Assembly (NCBI GenBank): GCA_964596695.1
Contig: CAZQVE010000001.1
Location: 248,001-312,000 of the forward strand
Reading direction: 5' to 3'
Origin: UBA2112 sp964596695
GTDB lineage: Bacteria > Patescibacteriota > Saccharimonadia > Saccharimonadales > Saccharimonadaceae
Length of the DNA stretch: 64,000 bases
The notes below the pieces were generated by a model. That model was not told the DNA's origin and searched no databases. It saw only the letters and a list, made by a program, of their open reading frames with translations. Both the position numbers and the translations under genes were made by a program. This document shows positions 9,775-18,931 of the stretch, one piece after another (the first letter of the stretch is position 1; the number at the start of each line of letters is the position of its first letter).

Positions 9775-10301
9775 TACAGTGCCTGCCTCACTGCACTTGG
9801 TAATGGTATGGAATCAGGGAAATAAGTCCCCGGTCCGGCGACGATGGTGAGCGGATTGTTCGGGTCGTTCGTCTGGTGAAATACGACCTTCGCCGGCTCT
9901 AGGTTTCCGGATCTGATCGTGACGATATACCAACCAGCCATAGGGTTTTGAGTATTTAATATACCGAACGACACCTGGCCGCTACTGTCTGGGGCAACGC
10001 TGTTTGACTGGACGATAAGATCATAGAAATTATCCTGAGTCGGTGCCGCTTTCGTAGCGCCACCTGAGTTTTGGTTGGAGTTGGTGGTTCCGGGTTCAGA
10101 GTTGGAATTGTTGTTTTGATTTTGTTTCCGCCGCTTTATCTCCTCCGCAGAAATAGTCTCGCCGGTTTCAACTTTGGTCTTGGTCGGTTCGTTACTCTTT
10201 TTGTTATTGTTTAGCACCACGATAGTTACTATGATAACAACAAGCACGACAACTATCGAAAGCGTTATTAATAAAATTCTTTTTCTACTAAATCCGTCCA
10301 T
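9774..10301 (-). CDS. Single-pass membrane protein, unknown function
   Basis: 175 aa, not recognised. A short basic N-terminus (MDGFSRKR), one strongly hydrophobic segment at about 9-32, a low-complexity Asn/Ser/Lys linker (35-85), and a small beta-rich C-terminal domain of about 85 residues ending in a PxxIPLPSAV segment. It lies between the giant protein (2-base gap) and the lysozyme protein (1-base overlap), so it belongs to this module. The first module has no counterpart in this position. Confidence 0.75.
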   Translation of the reverse strand: MDGFSRKRILLITLSIVVVLVVIIVTIVVLNNNKKSNEPTKTKVETGETISAEEIKRRKQNQNNNSNSEPGTTNSNQNSGGATKAAPTQDNFYDLIVQSNSVAPDSSGQVSFGILNTQNPMAGWYIVTIRSGNLEPAKVVFHQTNDPNNPLTIVAGPGTYFPDSIPLPSAVRQAL

Positions 10302-10303
10302 AA

Positions 10304-13300
10304 CTATACCGATTGACCACCCTTATATCTTAGTACAAATGTCTCGGTTCCCTGGTAGTTGCCGGGGCTGGATCCGAACCCTTCGCCACAGCCAGTGGTG
10401 TGGGATCCGACCGTCTTGAATTTACCGTCATTTACTTCAGTGATTACCTCGACGTGGTTCACGCAGTCGATTGCTATGTCGCCGGGTTGCGCCTGTTCAC
10501 GCGGAACATGTTCGAAGTTCTTAGTGTCCGCGCAAAGAGACTGGGTGTTGACGTCGCCGATATCGTTGCCGGTTGCCTGGAGGACAACCGCACGGATAAA
10601 CGCCGAACAGTCGACCGCATACTCACCGGTGAAGTGGTTTTTGATCGCTTCTTCTACCCATTCCTTACTCTTGCCGTGACCACCACCGTAGGTGTAACAC
10701 GAGTTGTATTTGGCACCCCATGTACCCATTTCCTTGGCTGTTTCGAGGATACTTCCGTTACCCTTCGTGCTCGTCGCGGCCGCGCCGAGAGCGGGAGGCT
10801 CGTCGTTCGTGCAGTCGGTGGCGTTGTTTGCTATGGCGTATTGGACGTAACACATGTTGTAGTAGTACGCGAACGCGTCCATCATGTAACTATCCTTGGT
10901 GCACTGTTTGCCGCTATGCCAATCCTGCTCTTTGGCGCTACCTGAGCCGGTGTCCAGATCCGTAGAGCCCATTTCAAGTGCTCGTTCGCCGGTGCAATAT
11001 TTGATGTATTGATCGAACTGGCTATCGGGTATAGTCTTACCCTCTTTGTCGATACTGGCGAGATCGCCAGACTTGATGCAATTACTAACACTGAGTTTTC
11101 CTAGCGCTTGTGAGAATTGTGTTATGAGACCACAAGTCTCGTCCTTGGTACCGCTGTTGCTACCGGAACCCTCGTCGTCTGATTGTGGTTCTTGCATCCA
11201 TTTGATAACTTCGCTGAGGTGGTCGGTCTTGCCGGTTGCGTCTTCTTCAGCCCACTTTAGTACACGCGGCGAAGAGATCATGATCGCTTGGCCACTCCAG
11301 TCACAGAGCATGTCGTTCTCCCACTTCTCACTGTCGCGACAGACGCCGTTGTTTATTCGCGAGGCAAGCGTCGCTCGGTCGATCGTCAGCAGGGCTGGCT
11401 GGCTATGGAGCGCTTGGGCTGTCGGTAAAATAGTATTAGACAGGACACCGAAAACGTTTGCCAAGAATGAGAACCCGGTTTTTTTAGTTGGATCAGTCGG
11501 ATATGGATTAAGCGATTGGACGATCTGCCCCATGAACGAATATCGGTTATTTATATTGAACGGTTCAGAACGAGCGTCGTAACGAGCTAATTCAGGACCG
11601 TATTTGTTATATGTGTCGTCTGTCGAACTGACAAAGGAAGCTATTGCAGCCTGCGAGATGGCGGGCTTAAGGCCGCTCGACTGGCTCTTGCGTGTCAAGA
11701 ACAACCCCATAGCAGCGGCTATGGCATCGCCGGCGGCTGGACCGCGGAGGTCATTGTCTAGGATGACCTTGTCGACACCAAGTCCGATAAGGGCTGGAAT
11801 GACAAGTTCCATGGCTTTTTGCGCGGCAACGAATATACTAACCCACTTCGCGGCACCGATCAAAAAGTCTCCTACGCACTTGACCTGGCTGACAACAGTC
11901 GGTAGGAAACACTGGGCGAGGTTTGCGGCGGCGATACCGTTCGCGAGAGTGTTCGCCGCGATACAGGCGGTACGGATATTTCGTTTACCCTCTTTAATAT
12001 CACCGCCTCCAAAGGCGTCCTGCGTCCACTTGAGGATTGAATCCGCGACGACCGCGCCGCCGCCAATCGCTCCGGTGGTGAATTTTTTGGTAAAGTCTGT
12101 AAGTTTCGTCTTGTCGCCGTAGAGCATCATACGTAATCCCTGGGAGTCGAAGGCATTCTTACCTTTTATATCGTCGATCTGCTCCTTGGCTTTTCGTTTA
12201 TCCTCTTCTGATTTCAGGTCATCGGTGCTAATACCGAATTTTTGCATTTCCTCCTTATCCTCGTCGGTAAGTGTGTTTTTGTCTATTTTCTCTTTTAGAT
12301 CCTCAGCCTTTGAGGGAGAAAGGTAATCGACGAGTCGTGTAAAACGGTCTTCGATTTCCTGGAAGTCCGCACTTGTGGCGCTCCCGTCCGCCATCTTGGA
12401 AATCAGTCGGAAAAACGGCCACCCGAAACGAATAAGATCAGTTACCCACACCGCCTTGACGGCTCCTACGGACACACGGGTGATATTGTATGCCATACAG
12501 GCTATCTGTGCCGCCGTGGCTCCGGTGCCCGCAATCCCCTGCGCGGACTTTACAGCGGTCTTGAGGAGGTTTTTCGGATCGCTCGGGTCAACGCTTGCGC
12601 TTGCTTTTCGCGCCTCGTCCTCGGCTAGTTTTTTGGTTACTTCGTTTACCTTTTTTTCTTCAGGCGTTGCCCGCCCTTTACTTAAACCGAACTTTTGGAG
12701 TAATTTACCGAACTTTCCATGCAAAAAGTCGGATCGCAAAGGATCCACGACGCGAGATACCATGCTGCGCGCCCGAACGTTGTTGTCGGCGTGTTCATTA
12801 AAGGCCGGTCCACTCCTTGCTTCGTAGCCATCACGAAACTCAAGCGAACTTACCTTTACTCGTTCGCCCTCTTTCATCTTGTCTGGATCAATCACATCGT
12901 TAGGTGAGCCGCGCACAGGGTTACCCTGGGCGTCGACGACCTGACCCCGTACTTTAAAGAAGCCGTCCCTCCACTTTTTTACCTGCTCTTTGGTGGCTGT
13001 TTTCATCTTACAAACCAACTGAACCTTACCGCATGCAGACGAACCAATCATGTTGTTGAATGCGCGCCGCATGACGAGGTTTGTTCGGCTGTCGTTTGCA
13101 CTTTCGTTGGTCAAGTTCTTTTCAAGCGCCATCCAGAATGAGCTGCCGCCCGCCATACTGAGCATGATTGCTCCCGCGAATGTCAGTGCGGCCGTAACAC
13201 CGGCCGTCGGCTTGGAGCCCCTTTTCGAAAACATGCGTTGCAGCGGGTTTTTCCTACTTTCGAACTGAGAACCCGGCTGGTATATGCTACTACCAGACTT

Positions 13301-13570
13301 CTCCTTTTTCTGGATTTTCGACTGAGAACTTTCTTCGTCAGGCTCGTCGGCATTGTAGTTGCGTTGAATCGTATCGCCGTGCGCGTCGACTTTCTGACGA
13401 GGCGCATCAGCGCCGTAATTGTTTGCGACAACGGTATTGAAGTCCTCGTCTTTGGGAGCCTTGGCTGTAGGGTTGAATTTTTCGTCGTAGGCTCGTTGGC
13501 TCGGATCAAGACCGTCCGACTCGTTGCCGGCCTGGCGCTCTCGTTCCTGTAGGTCATCGGCAACACTCAC
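10304..13570 (-). CDS. Giant membrane scaffold protein with C-terminal NlpC/P60-type domain
   Basis: 1088 aa from a GTG at 13568-13570, three bases after the virB4 stop. Charged N-terminus (1-125), first hydrophobic segment at about 127-150, a Cys motif region (CGKVQLVCKMKTATKEQ), a long charged stretch, several Gly/Ala-rich helices at 330-640, then ARYDARSEPFNINNRYSFMG and VQSLNP, the signature shared with 2715-5678 and 30207-33338. The last 140 residues are papain-like: YAVDCSAFIRAV gives Cys, AQPGDIAIDCVNHVEVI gives His. It would act on peptides of the cell wall. Context with VirB4, PrgI and VirB6 suggests a secretion-channel scaffold; that role is inference. Confidence 0.82.
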   Translation of the reverse strand: MSVADDLQERERQAGNESDGLDPSQRAYDEKFNPTAKAPKDEDFNTVVANNYGADAPRQKVDAHGDTIQRNYNADEPDEESSQSKIQKKEKSGSSIYQPGSQFESRKNPLQRMFSKRGSKPTAGVTAALTFAGAIMLSMAGGSSFWMALEKNLTNESANDSRTNLVMRRAFNNMIGSSACGKVQLVCKMKTATKEQVKKWRDGFFKVRGQVVDAQGNPVRGSPNDVIDPDKMKEGERVKVSSLEFRDGYEARSGPAFNEHADNNVRARSMVSRVVDPLRSDFLHGKFGKLLQKFGLSKGRATPEEKKVNEVTKKLAEDEARKASASVDPSDPKNLLKTAVKSAQGIAGTGATAAQIACMAYNITRVSVGAVKAVWVTDLIRFGWPFFRLISKMADGSATSADFQEIEDRFTRLVDYLSPSKAEDLKEKIDKNTLTDEDKEEMQKFGISTDDLKSEEDKRKAKEQIDDIKGKNAFDSQGLRMMLYGDKTKLTDFTKKFTTGAIGGGAVVADSILKWTQDAFGGGDIKEGKRNIRTACIAANTLANGIAAANLAQCFLPTVVSQVKCVGDFLIGAAKWVSIFVAAQKAMELVIPALIGLGVDKVILDNDLRGPAAGDAIAAAMGLFLTRKSQSSGLKPAISQAAIASFVSSTDDTYNKYGPELARYDARSEPFNINNRYSFMGQIVQSLNPYPTDPTKKTGFSFLANVFGVLSNTILPTAQALHSQPALLTIDRATLASRINNGVCRDSEKWENDMLCDWSGQAIMISSPRVLKWAEEDATGKTDHLSEVIKWMQEPQSDDEGSGSNSGTKDETCGLITQFSQALGKLSVSNCIKSGDLASIDKEGKTIPDSQFDQYIKYCTGERALEMGSTDLDTGSGSAKEQDWHSGKQCTKDSYMMDAFAYYYNMCYVQYAIANNATDCTNDEPPALGAAATSTKGNGSILETAKEMGTWGAKYNSCYTYGGGHGKSKEWVEEAIKNHFTGEYAVDCSAFIRAVVLQATGNDIGDVNTQSLCADTKNFEHVPREQAQPGDIAIDCVNHVEVITEVNDGKFKTVGSHTTGCGEGFGSSPGNYQGTETFVLRYKGGQSV

Positions 13571-13573
13571 GCA

Positions 13574-15493
13574 TTACCCCTGGTTCTGCAATCCTTGAGA
13601 CCCTTGGGCCGACATTCTCTCCTGGGCCTCACGTTGTTTTGCAAGCTCTTCCATGCGGCGCTGTTCTTCTTGTTGTAGTTGCTGGACAGGGTTGGTAGTA
13701 ACAAGTTGATGCTCGGTACGACTGGCGACCACCTGAACGTGGACGTGGTTGGCACCGGCAAAGAAGAGTCCTTGCCCGACCGGGAAGTTGCTCAGACGTT
13801 TACGTTCCTCGTCGGTCAGCTTAAAGACATCCGCTAATACGTCGACGGCGCTTGGTGACTGTTTAAGGAGTAGCTGCATAGAGGAGTTGGCCACGATAGC
13901 GCGCCCCATCTTGCTGGCCATGAAGTCCTCGACATCCTGGCTAATCGTCGTGACGCCCAGGTAGTATTTTCGGGCGCGCTTGGCGAGGCTAAAGAGGAAG
14001 TTCGCGCTGTCTTCGTATTTCATGAGCTGCCAAGCCTCGTCTACGATCAGCATGCGCTTTTTCAGGTGCGAACGCGTAACGTTCCAGATGTGAGACAGGA
14101 CGATATACATGGCGACCGGACGTAGCTCGTCCTCAAGGTCGCGGATATTAAAGACGACCATTTGGTTGTTGATGTCGATATTGGACTGCTGGCTAAAGAT
14201 ACCGGCGAACGTACCGGACGTGTATTTGCGCAGGCGCTGTGCGAGCGCGGGGCCGCTGCCTTCCATATGCACGAGCGTATCGTAGAGATCGACCATCGTC
14301 GGTGGCGTGGAGGTGTGCGTGAGCGGATCGCTCGTAATACCGGCGCGCGCGTAGGTGTCGATTAACGCTTGGTCGAGATCGGCCTCTTCTGCCGGTGTCA
14401 TGGCTGTTGTCGCTGTTTGGCCGCTTGCCTGCAAGGTGGCGCCACCAAGCATGAGTCGCAGGAGACCGTGCAGGGTGACAAGGTTGGCGCGCAACGCATC
14501 GTCTGCCTCTTCACTGTCGATGACACGCGGCAGGTCAAACGGATTCACGCGGACATCAGAGTTCAAACTGAGGCGGATATAACTACCGCCGACAGCGTCG
14601 CTTAGCTTCTGGTACTCGTTTTCAGGGTCGATAATCAGCACGTCGGCACCCATCATCATGGAGCGAACTGCTTCGAGCTTGACTGTGAACGACTTACCGG
14701 AACCGGACTTCGCGAAGACGACCATGTTGGCGTTTTCCAGCGTGAACCGGTCAAAGATAATTAGGCCGTTGTTATGCATGTTGATGCCGTACAAGATACC
14801 CTTTTCCTGTGTCAGGTCGGCGCTGGTGAACGGGAAGGATGTGCTGATCGCACCGGTGTTCATGTTACGACGAATCTGCAACTGATCGGTCATTTGCGGT
14901 ACGGTGGTATTGAGACCCTGTTCCTGTTGTGAAGAAGCAACTTTGGAAAAGACGAGTTGCTGGCCAAAGATCGTCTCGATCTTGTGCTGGATAAAGTTTA
15001 GTTCGTCGATACTGTCGGCATACATGGTGATATAGAGGCCGTAACGGAAGAAACGTTCGGAGCCGACCTGGATTTCGTCTCGTAGTTCCTCGGCGTCGTT
15101 GAGCGCCGCCTCAAGGCCCGGGTCGCGAGTACGACCCTTCTCTTCGTTGATAGCCATGGTCGCCTGCATTTGCGTCACTTTTTTGCGCAGGTTCTTCAGG
15201 ACTACCTCTGACTCAACCGGATAAAAGAACATGCTGACATCGAGCACTTCGTCGATATTGATGATACTACTCAGCCAGCCGGTATAAATCTGGCGCGGAT
15301 AAGCGTAGACGTAGATCGTACGGCCGTATTTGGTACCGAGGCGGAAGTAGCTGGCATGGATCTCAAGCGATGATGGCGCCACGAGGTCGCGCAGTGTCGT
15401 GATACCCTTTTGGAACGCCTGCTCAACCTCAGCTTGCTCACGGGCACGCTGTTGGGCGGCAATATCGACAGCGTCGGGACGTTTTGCACTCAT
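13574..15493 (-). CDS. virB4: VirB4/TraC-type secretion ATPase
   Basis: 639 aa. VirB4 ATPases energise type IV secretion and pilus dynamics at the inner face of the membrane. Residues about 40-230 are the N-terminal VirB4 domain. Walker A is KSGSGKS (about 262-268), followed by VLIIDPENEY; Walker B is MLIVDEAW (Asp485-Glu486), then TTISQDVEDF. The C-terminus is Gln/Glu rich. It sits between the TraC-like gene (25-base gap) and the giant protein (3-base gap). No VirD4 coupling protein or VirB11 is present in the window, so this may be a minimal Gram-positive-like system. Identification is firm; the substrate is unknown. Confidence 0.95.
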   Translation of the reverse strand: MSAKRPDAVDIAAQQRAREQAEVEQAFQKGITTLRDLVAPSSLEIHASYFRLGTKYGRTIYVYAYPRQIYTGWLSSIINIDEVLDVSMFFYPVESEVVLKNLRKKVTQMQATMAINEEKGRTRDPGLEAALNDAEELRDEIQVGSERFFRYGLYITMYADSIDELNFIQHKIETIFGQQLVFSKVASSQQEQGLNTTVPQMTDQLQIRRNMNTGAISTSFPFTSADLTQEKGILYGINMHNNGLIIFDRFTLENANMVVFAKSGSGKSFTVKLEAVRSMMMGADVLIIDPENEYQKLSDAVGGSYIRLSLNSDVRVNPFDLPRVIDSEEADDALRANLVTLHGLLRLMLGGATLQASGQTATTAMTPAEEADLDQALIDTYARAGITSDPLTHTSTPPTMVDLYDTLVHMEGSGPALAQRLRKYTSGTFAGIFSQQSNIDINNQMVVFNIRDLEDELRPVAMYIVLSHIWNVTRSHLKKRMLIVDEAWQLMKYEDSANFLFSLAKRARKYYLGVTTISQDVEDFMASKMGRAIVANSSMQLLLKQSPSAVDVLADVFKLTDEERKRLSNFPVGQGLFFAGANHVHVQVVASRTEHQLVTTNPVQQLQQEEQRRMEELAKQREAQERMSAQGSQGLQNQG

Positions 15494-15518
15494 AGCAGGA
15501 TCTCCTTCGTGTTAGCCA

Positions 15519-16415
15519 TCACTTAGCTACCTCCTGGGGCTGGTCGTCCTCGCGGATCAGGTGTGGTCGTGGTGCCTCACCTTCTCCCTTACGAACATAC
15601 ATCGCGGTAATACTCTCGAAGTTGCCGAGCGGCTCACGAACCGCCGTGTCGGGGTTGTAGAAGTTGTAGTAGAGTTCGCCCAGCTCCTTGGTGTTTAACT
15701 GCACACACTTGATTCCTAACTGAAACAGTCCGCTCATCACGGAGTCGACGTGATTTTTGATCTCGTCTTTTGCCTTTTCGTAGGCGGCGTGATCAACCAC
15801 AATAGACCGCTGTTGCGGCGTACCTCCGAAAATCGTAGAAAACAAACCCTTGCTGCTGCGTTTGAGCGTAGCAAGGTCTCCGTGCGGCCAGTACGGGATA
15901 ACGACGTAGAATGATTTGTCCATAATGTTCGCCTCTTGGGAAAGCGTGTCGATAAAGTCGATGTAATCGTCGGTCAGGACGTTGAGAAGCATGTTTTCCT
16001 GGTCGCGACGGATGTTCGTCAGGCGTTCGATATACGGGCCGATATCGACGCGTTGCGAGCGAATAAGGATCTGAACCGGGAAATACAGCGAGTTGAGGAA
16101 GTTCTGGTAGCTATACTCGATACCCTCGCGCTCCTTGCTGCTCATGAGGTCGAAGTTGATAGACTTACAGGCAACTACCGCTCGGAAACTACCGTCGTTC
16201 ATGATGACCATGTTGTCGCGTAGCTCACTGAAAAGCAGGCTGTTTTGCGTGGTGTTCGGGTTGGCTGGCGGAGGTGGCGTACGTGCTTGATCGGGCTGAG
16301 CGGGCGCTCCTGGTGCCGGGGGCTGTCCTGGTGCTCCGCCGACCGGTGGAGGCGCGCCAGCAGCACCCTGTCCAGGGACGGGTGGTGCTGGTTGCTGCTG
16401 CGCATTTGGGCCCAT
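15519..16415 (-). CDS. VirB4/TraC N-terminal-like protein with Pro-rich N-terminus
   Basis: 298 aa. Residues 1-55 are Pro/Ala/Gly/Gln rich and probably disordered. Residues 57-200 resemble the N-terminal domain found in TraC/VirB4 proteins: MVIMNDGSFRAVVACKSINF, then MSSKEREGIEYSYQNFLNSL and FPVQILIRSQ. No Walker motif is present. It directly precedes virB4, which has its own N-terminal region and start codon, so this is a separate small partner and not one half of a frameshifted gene. Likely a cytoplasmic or membrane-peripheral regulator of VirB4; inferred from order and homology. Confidence 0.75.
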   Translation of the reverse strand: MGPNAQQQPAPPVPGQGAAGAPPPVGGAPGQPPAPGAPAQPDQARTPPPPANPNTTQNSLLFSELRDNMVIMNDGSFRAVVACKSINFDLMSSKEREGIEYSYQNFLNSLYFPVQILIRSQRVDIGPYIERLTNIRRDQENMLLNVLTDDYIDFIDTLSQEANIMDKSFYVVIPYWPHGDLATLKRSSKGLFSTIFGGTPQQRSIVVDHAAYEKAKDEIKNHVDSVMSGLFQLGIKCVQLNTKELGELYYNFYNPDTAVREPLGNFESITAMYVRKGEGEAPRPHLIREDDQPQEVAK

Positions 16416-16428
16416 GGTTTTCCTCCAC

Positions 16429-17499
16429 CTAGTGGAACGAGATCGTCACTTCGTCGCCGTTCTTCAATACTTTGTTCTTTTCGGCGACGCGGTTGGCTTC
16501 CTTGGCTAACGTCTGAACGGAAACATCCGTTTGTTGTGACAACTCATTCGCTTGTTTTTGAGTTAGTTCTATTGTACCAGTATCGGGGGTAGAAACGCTA
16601 GTGTTTGTCGGAGTTTTTGCCGCCGGAGCTGTCGGGGGTGGCGGTGAGGGAGCAGTAGTCTTTTCGCCTGCTTCTTCGAGGAGGGCGTTAGCAAGCGCGA
16701 CAGCGTCCATACTGTTCTTTTTCGCCTGTTGCTTGACTGATTCTGCCTGTTTGGCATAGATTTCATCGAGAGTTGGAAGTTTTGATACTGGTGGCGTAGT
16801 ATCGTCAGCCGGATCGGCCTTTGTCGCCGGAGCTACCTTGGCTTGATCGGCGGCGGGTGCAGAGGCGGTGCTTCCTGCCGACTGCGGCGCGGATGATGGC
16901 TTGCTCGCCGTCTGTATGCTGCTAATCGCATTTTTGCGGCGCGCGCCAGCCTCTTCGCTGAGGTGCTTTGTCATAGCCTGTGCGGCAGGGGTAGAACTGT
17001 CCATCATGTCGGGTGTTTGCTGCGACTCGTAATACAGGTCGTTGCTGATCGACGTGTCGGCGACCGCACCGGCACCACGAATAGCCCAACCGTGCGTATC
17101 AACTAATCCGGCGAGATACTCCAAGCGCTTGGTCGCTTCGTCTTGGTTAAGATCTTTGGTGAGAATTTTGTCGGCGTCTTTGGGTGGGATAATCGTTACG
17201 AACGAGTCGATACCGTCTGGCTGCCAAAACCGTTTGCGCGACTTCAAGAAATAAAAAGACACCACTGCCGACAGATACGCCTCCATAGGTTGATCCTTAC
17301 GAAGCGGTAGCGCCAGCGCGGCGAAAAAGACGATAATTGGCAGCGGGATAATTGCCAGCGGGATAAACAGTTGGCTAAGTCCCCATGAGCCAGCCATAGA
17401 GATTGCCACGATAATCAAGTAGACAAACTGACGGAAACTAAAGGGTCCGATCAGCTTATCGTCCGCCTCTACGTCTTGCGGTACTTTATAGACTGCCAT
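16429..17499 (-). CDS. prgI: PrgI-family membrane protein
   Basis: 356 aa. The first 95 residues match the PrgI family, the small membrane partner next to VirB4 in Gram-positive-type conjugation systems: VPQDVEADDKLIGPFSFRQF, then two close membrane helices (about 28-45 and 48-66), LRKDQPMEAYL and YFLKSRKRFW. The rest (100-356) is a long Pro/Ala/Ser/Thr-rich cytoplasmic tail, unusual because PrgI proteins are usually near 100-130 aa. It ends 13 bases before the TraC-like gene. A TATAAT box at 17521-17526 lies upstream, with a short hairpin in the leader. Confidence 0.88.
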   Translation of the reverse strand: MAVYKVPQDVEADDKLIGPFSFRQFVYLIIVAISMAGSWGLSQLFIPLAIIPLPIIVFFAALALPLRKDQPMEAYLSAVVSFYFLKSRKRFWQPDGIDSFVTIIPPKDADKILTKDLNQDEATKRLEYLAGLVDTHGWAIRGAGAVADTSISNDLYYESQQTPDMMDSSTPAAQAMTKHLSEEAGARRKNAISSIQTASKPSSAPQSAGSTASAPAADQAKVAPATKADPADDTTPPVSKLPTLDEIYAKQAESVKQQAKKNSMDAVALANALLEEAGEKTTAPSPPPPTAPAAKTPTNTSVSTPDTGTIELTQKQANELSQQTDVSVQTLAKEANRVAEKNKVLKNGDEVTISFH

Positions 17500-17520
17500 A
17501 CTGCGCCACCATACGGTGGT

Positions 17521-17526
17521 ATTATA
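17521..17526 (-). promoter_or_regulatory. -10 box of the prgI-virB4 operon with leader hairpin
   Basis: On the minus strand TATAAT is followed by CCACC-GTAT-GGTGG, a small perfect hairpin, then the prgI ATG at 17499. The predicted transcript start is near 17514, giving a leader of about 15 bases with no clear Shine-Dalgarno. No good -35 was found. Confidence 0.5.
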
Positions 17527-17558
17527 CCGTATCTCTTATGCTTTTGCGAGGGTAGAGG

Positions 17559-17849
17559 CTATACCTTGTCGCTGTTTTCGACGAGTTCGCCCATCAGAAT
17601 CGCGACTTCGTCTTCAATAATTTCTTTCAGCTCGGGTACATTTGTCTGGAGCCAGGCTTGGAGCTGCTCGTCACTACTGTCACGAAGTGCCGCTAGTTCT
17701 TCTAGTTGCTTTTCCTCGAGCATGTCAACGATAGCGTCAACCACGCGATTACCGAGTGTTTCTTCAAAATGTTCGGAAAAGGCGGTACGCGTTTGCTCAT
17801 CGAGGTCGATACCGATATTCTGTAGGAATTGTTGAGTTAGTACAGGCAT
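17559..17849 (-). CDS. DUF5663-like small acidic helical protein
   Basis: 96 aa, strongly acidic and predicted all-helical, with no membrane segment. The pattern FLQNIGIDLDEQTRTAFSEH then LGNRVVDAIVDML recalls the DUF5663 family found in CPR genomes; this is from memory and moderately sure. Function unknown. It lies 59 bases before prgI and 4 bases after the 339-aa gene, within the secretion locus, so it may be a cytoplasmic chaperone or adaptor; that is speculation. Confidence 0.7.
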   Translation of the reverse strand: MPVLTQQFLQNIGIDLDEQTRTAFSEHFEETLGNRVVDAIVDMLEEKQLEELAALRDSSDEQLQAWLQTNVPELKEIIEDEVAILMGELVENSDKV

Positions 17850-17853
17850 ACCA

Positions 17854-18873
17854 TTATGCTACCAGATTATAGTTACCTTTAGTATCGGCACCGCGTTTCT
17901 CGCTTTCGACAGCCTCTTCAAACCGGGCGATAAGCCCCATGGCTGCTGATTCTACCGTGTCCCTGACAATCGGGATGTTCATAATCTTCGAGTTAAACCC
18001 TTTGCGGCCAAGCGCTTCCAGGCCCTGAACAGTACTAGACTCACCGATTAGTTCACGCAACATACTCTTGTGTGCGCTATCAACCTCTTTGTTCTTCGAA
18101 CCTTTCTTTGCTAGGCGTCGGTTTTTACGACCCTGGCCGACCATATCGTAAAAGCTGGCAGGATTTCCATCTTTGTCGAGCGGACGTTCTTCGGCACCGA
18201 CCTTGTCGTAGTATCCTTTTTCAACCTTTAACATCTCGTGAATACGATGCCGGAGTTGTTCCTCGCGTCCGTTTCGTACCTTGTCGCGTGTGCCACCAGC
18301 CTGAGTCTTCGCCTCATGAGAAATATTGAGGTCTTTATGAGCTTTTTCGAGATACTCCAGCCGTATGCTTTCGACGCGTGACTTGTTGGCGAATTTATCT
18401 CGGCGTCGGCCAAGTATTGCTGCCTGTGATTTGCGGCCGTAACGGTCGCGTTTTTTGGTAACACTTTCGATTTTTCGGCGCTTCAACTTGTCTTGTAGCG
18501 CGAACTTCTTGTCGCCGATCTTGTGGGTAATCTTTTCACCTTTTTGTACGACCCAGTCGGCGCTTTCGAGTACCATTTGATCAATGCGCTGAGAGCCCTC
18601 TAGTACGATCTTTGCTTCGGCACGTGCCGGTGTATCGTCTGTTTCGATATCGTCTTCTGGGGCTGGTTCTGGCTCGACAACCTCCTCAGAGTAAGCAATC
18701 GGTCCTTCTTGCGCGATGCCGCCGTAGTTATATACCTCTGGATCAGAATCATCAAGCTCCTCTGCACTGGCAGACATTATGTCTTCGGCGTCGATAGCAT
18801 CGAGCTCGAGATCAAGGGCGTCTGGTGCTTTTTCGTTTGCTTGAGGTGCTGATGGTGTAGGTGCGCGTTCCAT
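17854..18873 (-). CDS. Highly charged cytoplasmic protein in secretion locus
   Basis: 339 aa, not recognised and without a membrane segment. Residues 1-105 are very acidic with Pro/Ala. Residues 130-275 are very basic and probably coiled or helical (KLKRRKIESVTKKRDRYGRK, GRRRDKFANKSR). The C-terminal 60 residues are mixed. It lies between virB6 (58 bases upstream) and the DUF5663-like gene. The strong charge split suggests nucleic-acid or protein binding on the cytoplasmic side of the VirB6 channel; this is inference from composition. Confidence 0.7.
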   Translation of the reverse strand: MERAPTPSAPQANEKAPDALDLELDAIDAEDIMSASAEELDDSDPEVYNYGGIAQEGPIAYSEEVVEPEPAPEDDIETDDTPARAEAKIVLEGSQRIDQMVLESADWVVQKGEKITHKIGDKKFALQDKLKRRKIESVTKKRDRYGRKSQAAILGRRRDKFANKSRVESIRLEYLEKAHKDLNISHEAKTQAGGTRDKVRNGREEQLRHRIHEMLKVEKGYYDKVGAEERPLDKDGNPASFYDMVGQGRKNRRLAKKGSKNKEVDSAHKSMLRELIGESSTVQGLEALGRKGFNSKIMNIPIVRDTVESAAMGLIARFEEAVESEKRGADTKGNYNLVA

Positions 18874-18931
18874 GAGGTATTTCCTGCTGCTATGTTAGCA
18901 TAAACAGTATGAAATGTCAATCCGTTGGAGA

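Noticed and set aside
10400..13552. Long plus-strand ORFs opposite the giant protein (e.g. 10400-10945, 11046-11582, 11604-12122)
   Set aside because: Shadows of a well-supported minus-strand gene, with no start signals and low-complexity or Arg-rich translation.
13574..16415. virB4 split by a frameshift
   Set aside because: The downstream protein is complete with its own N-terminal domain and ATG, and the upstream protein is a different TraC-like domain with its own stop; they are two genes.
17489..17512. 8-codon ORF with ATG eight bases after the prgI -10 box
   Set aside because: It overlaps the prgI start in another frame; too short to support without data.
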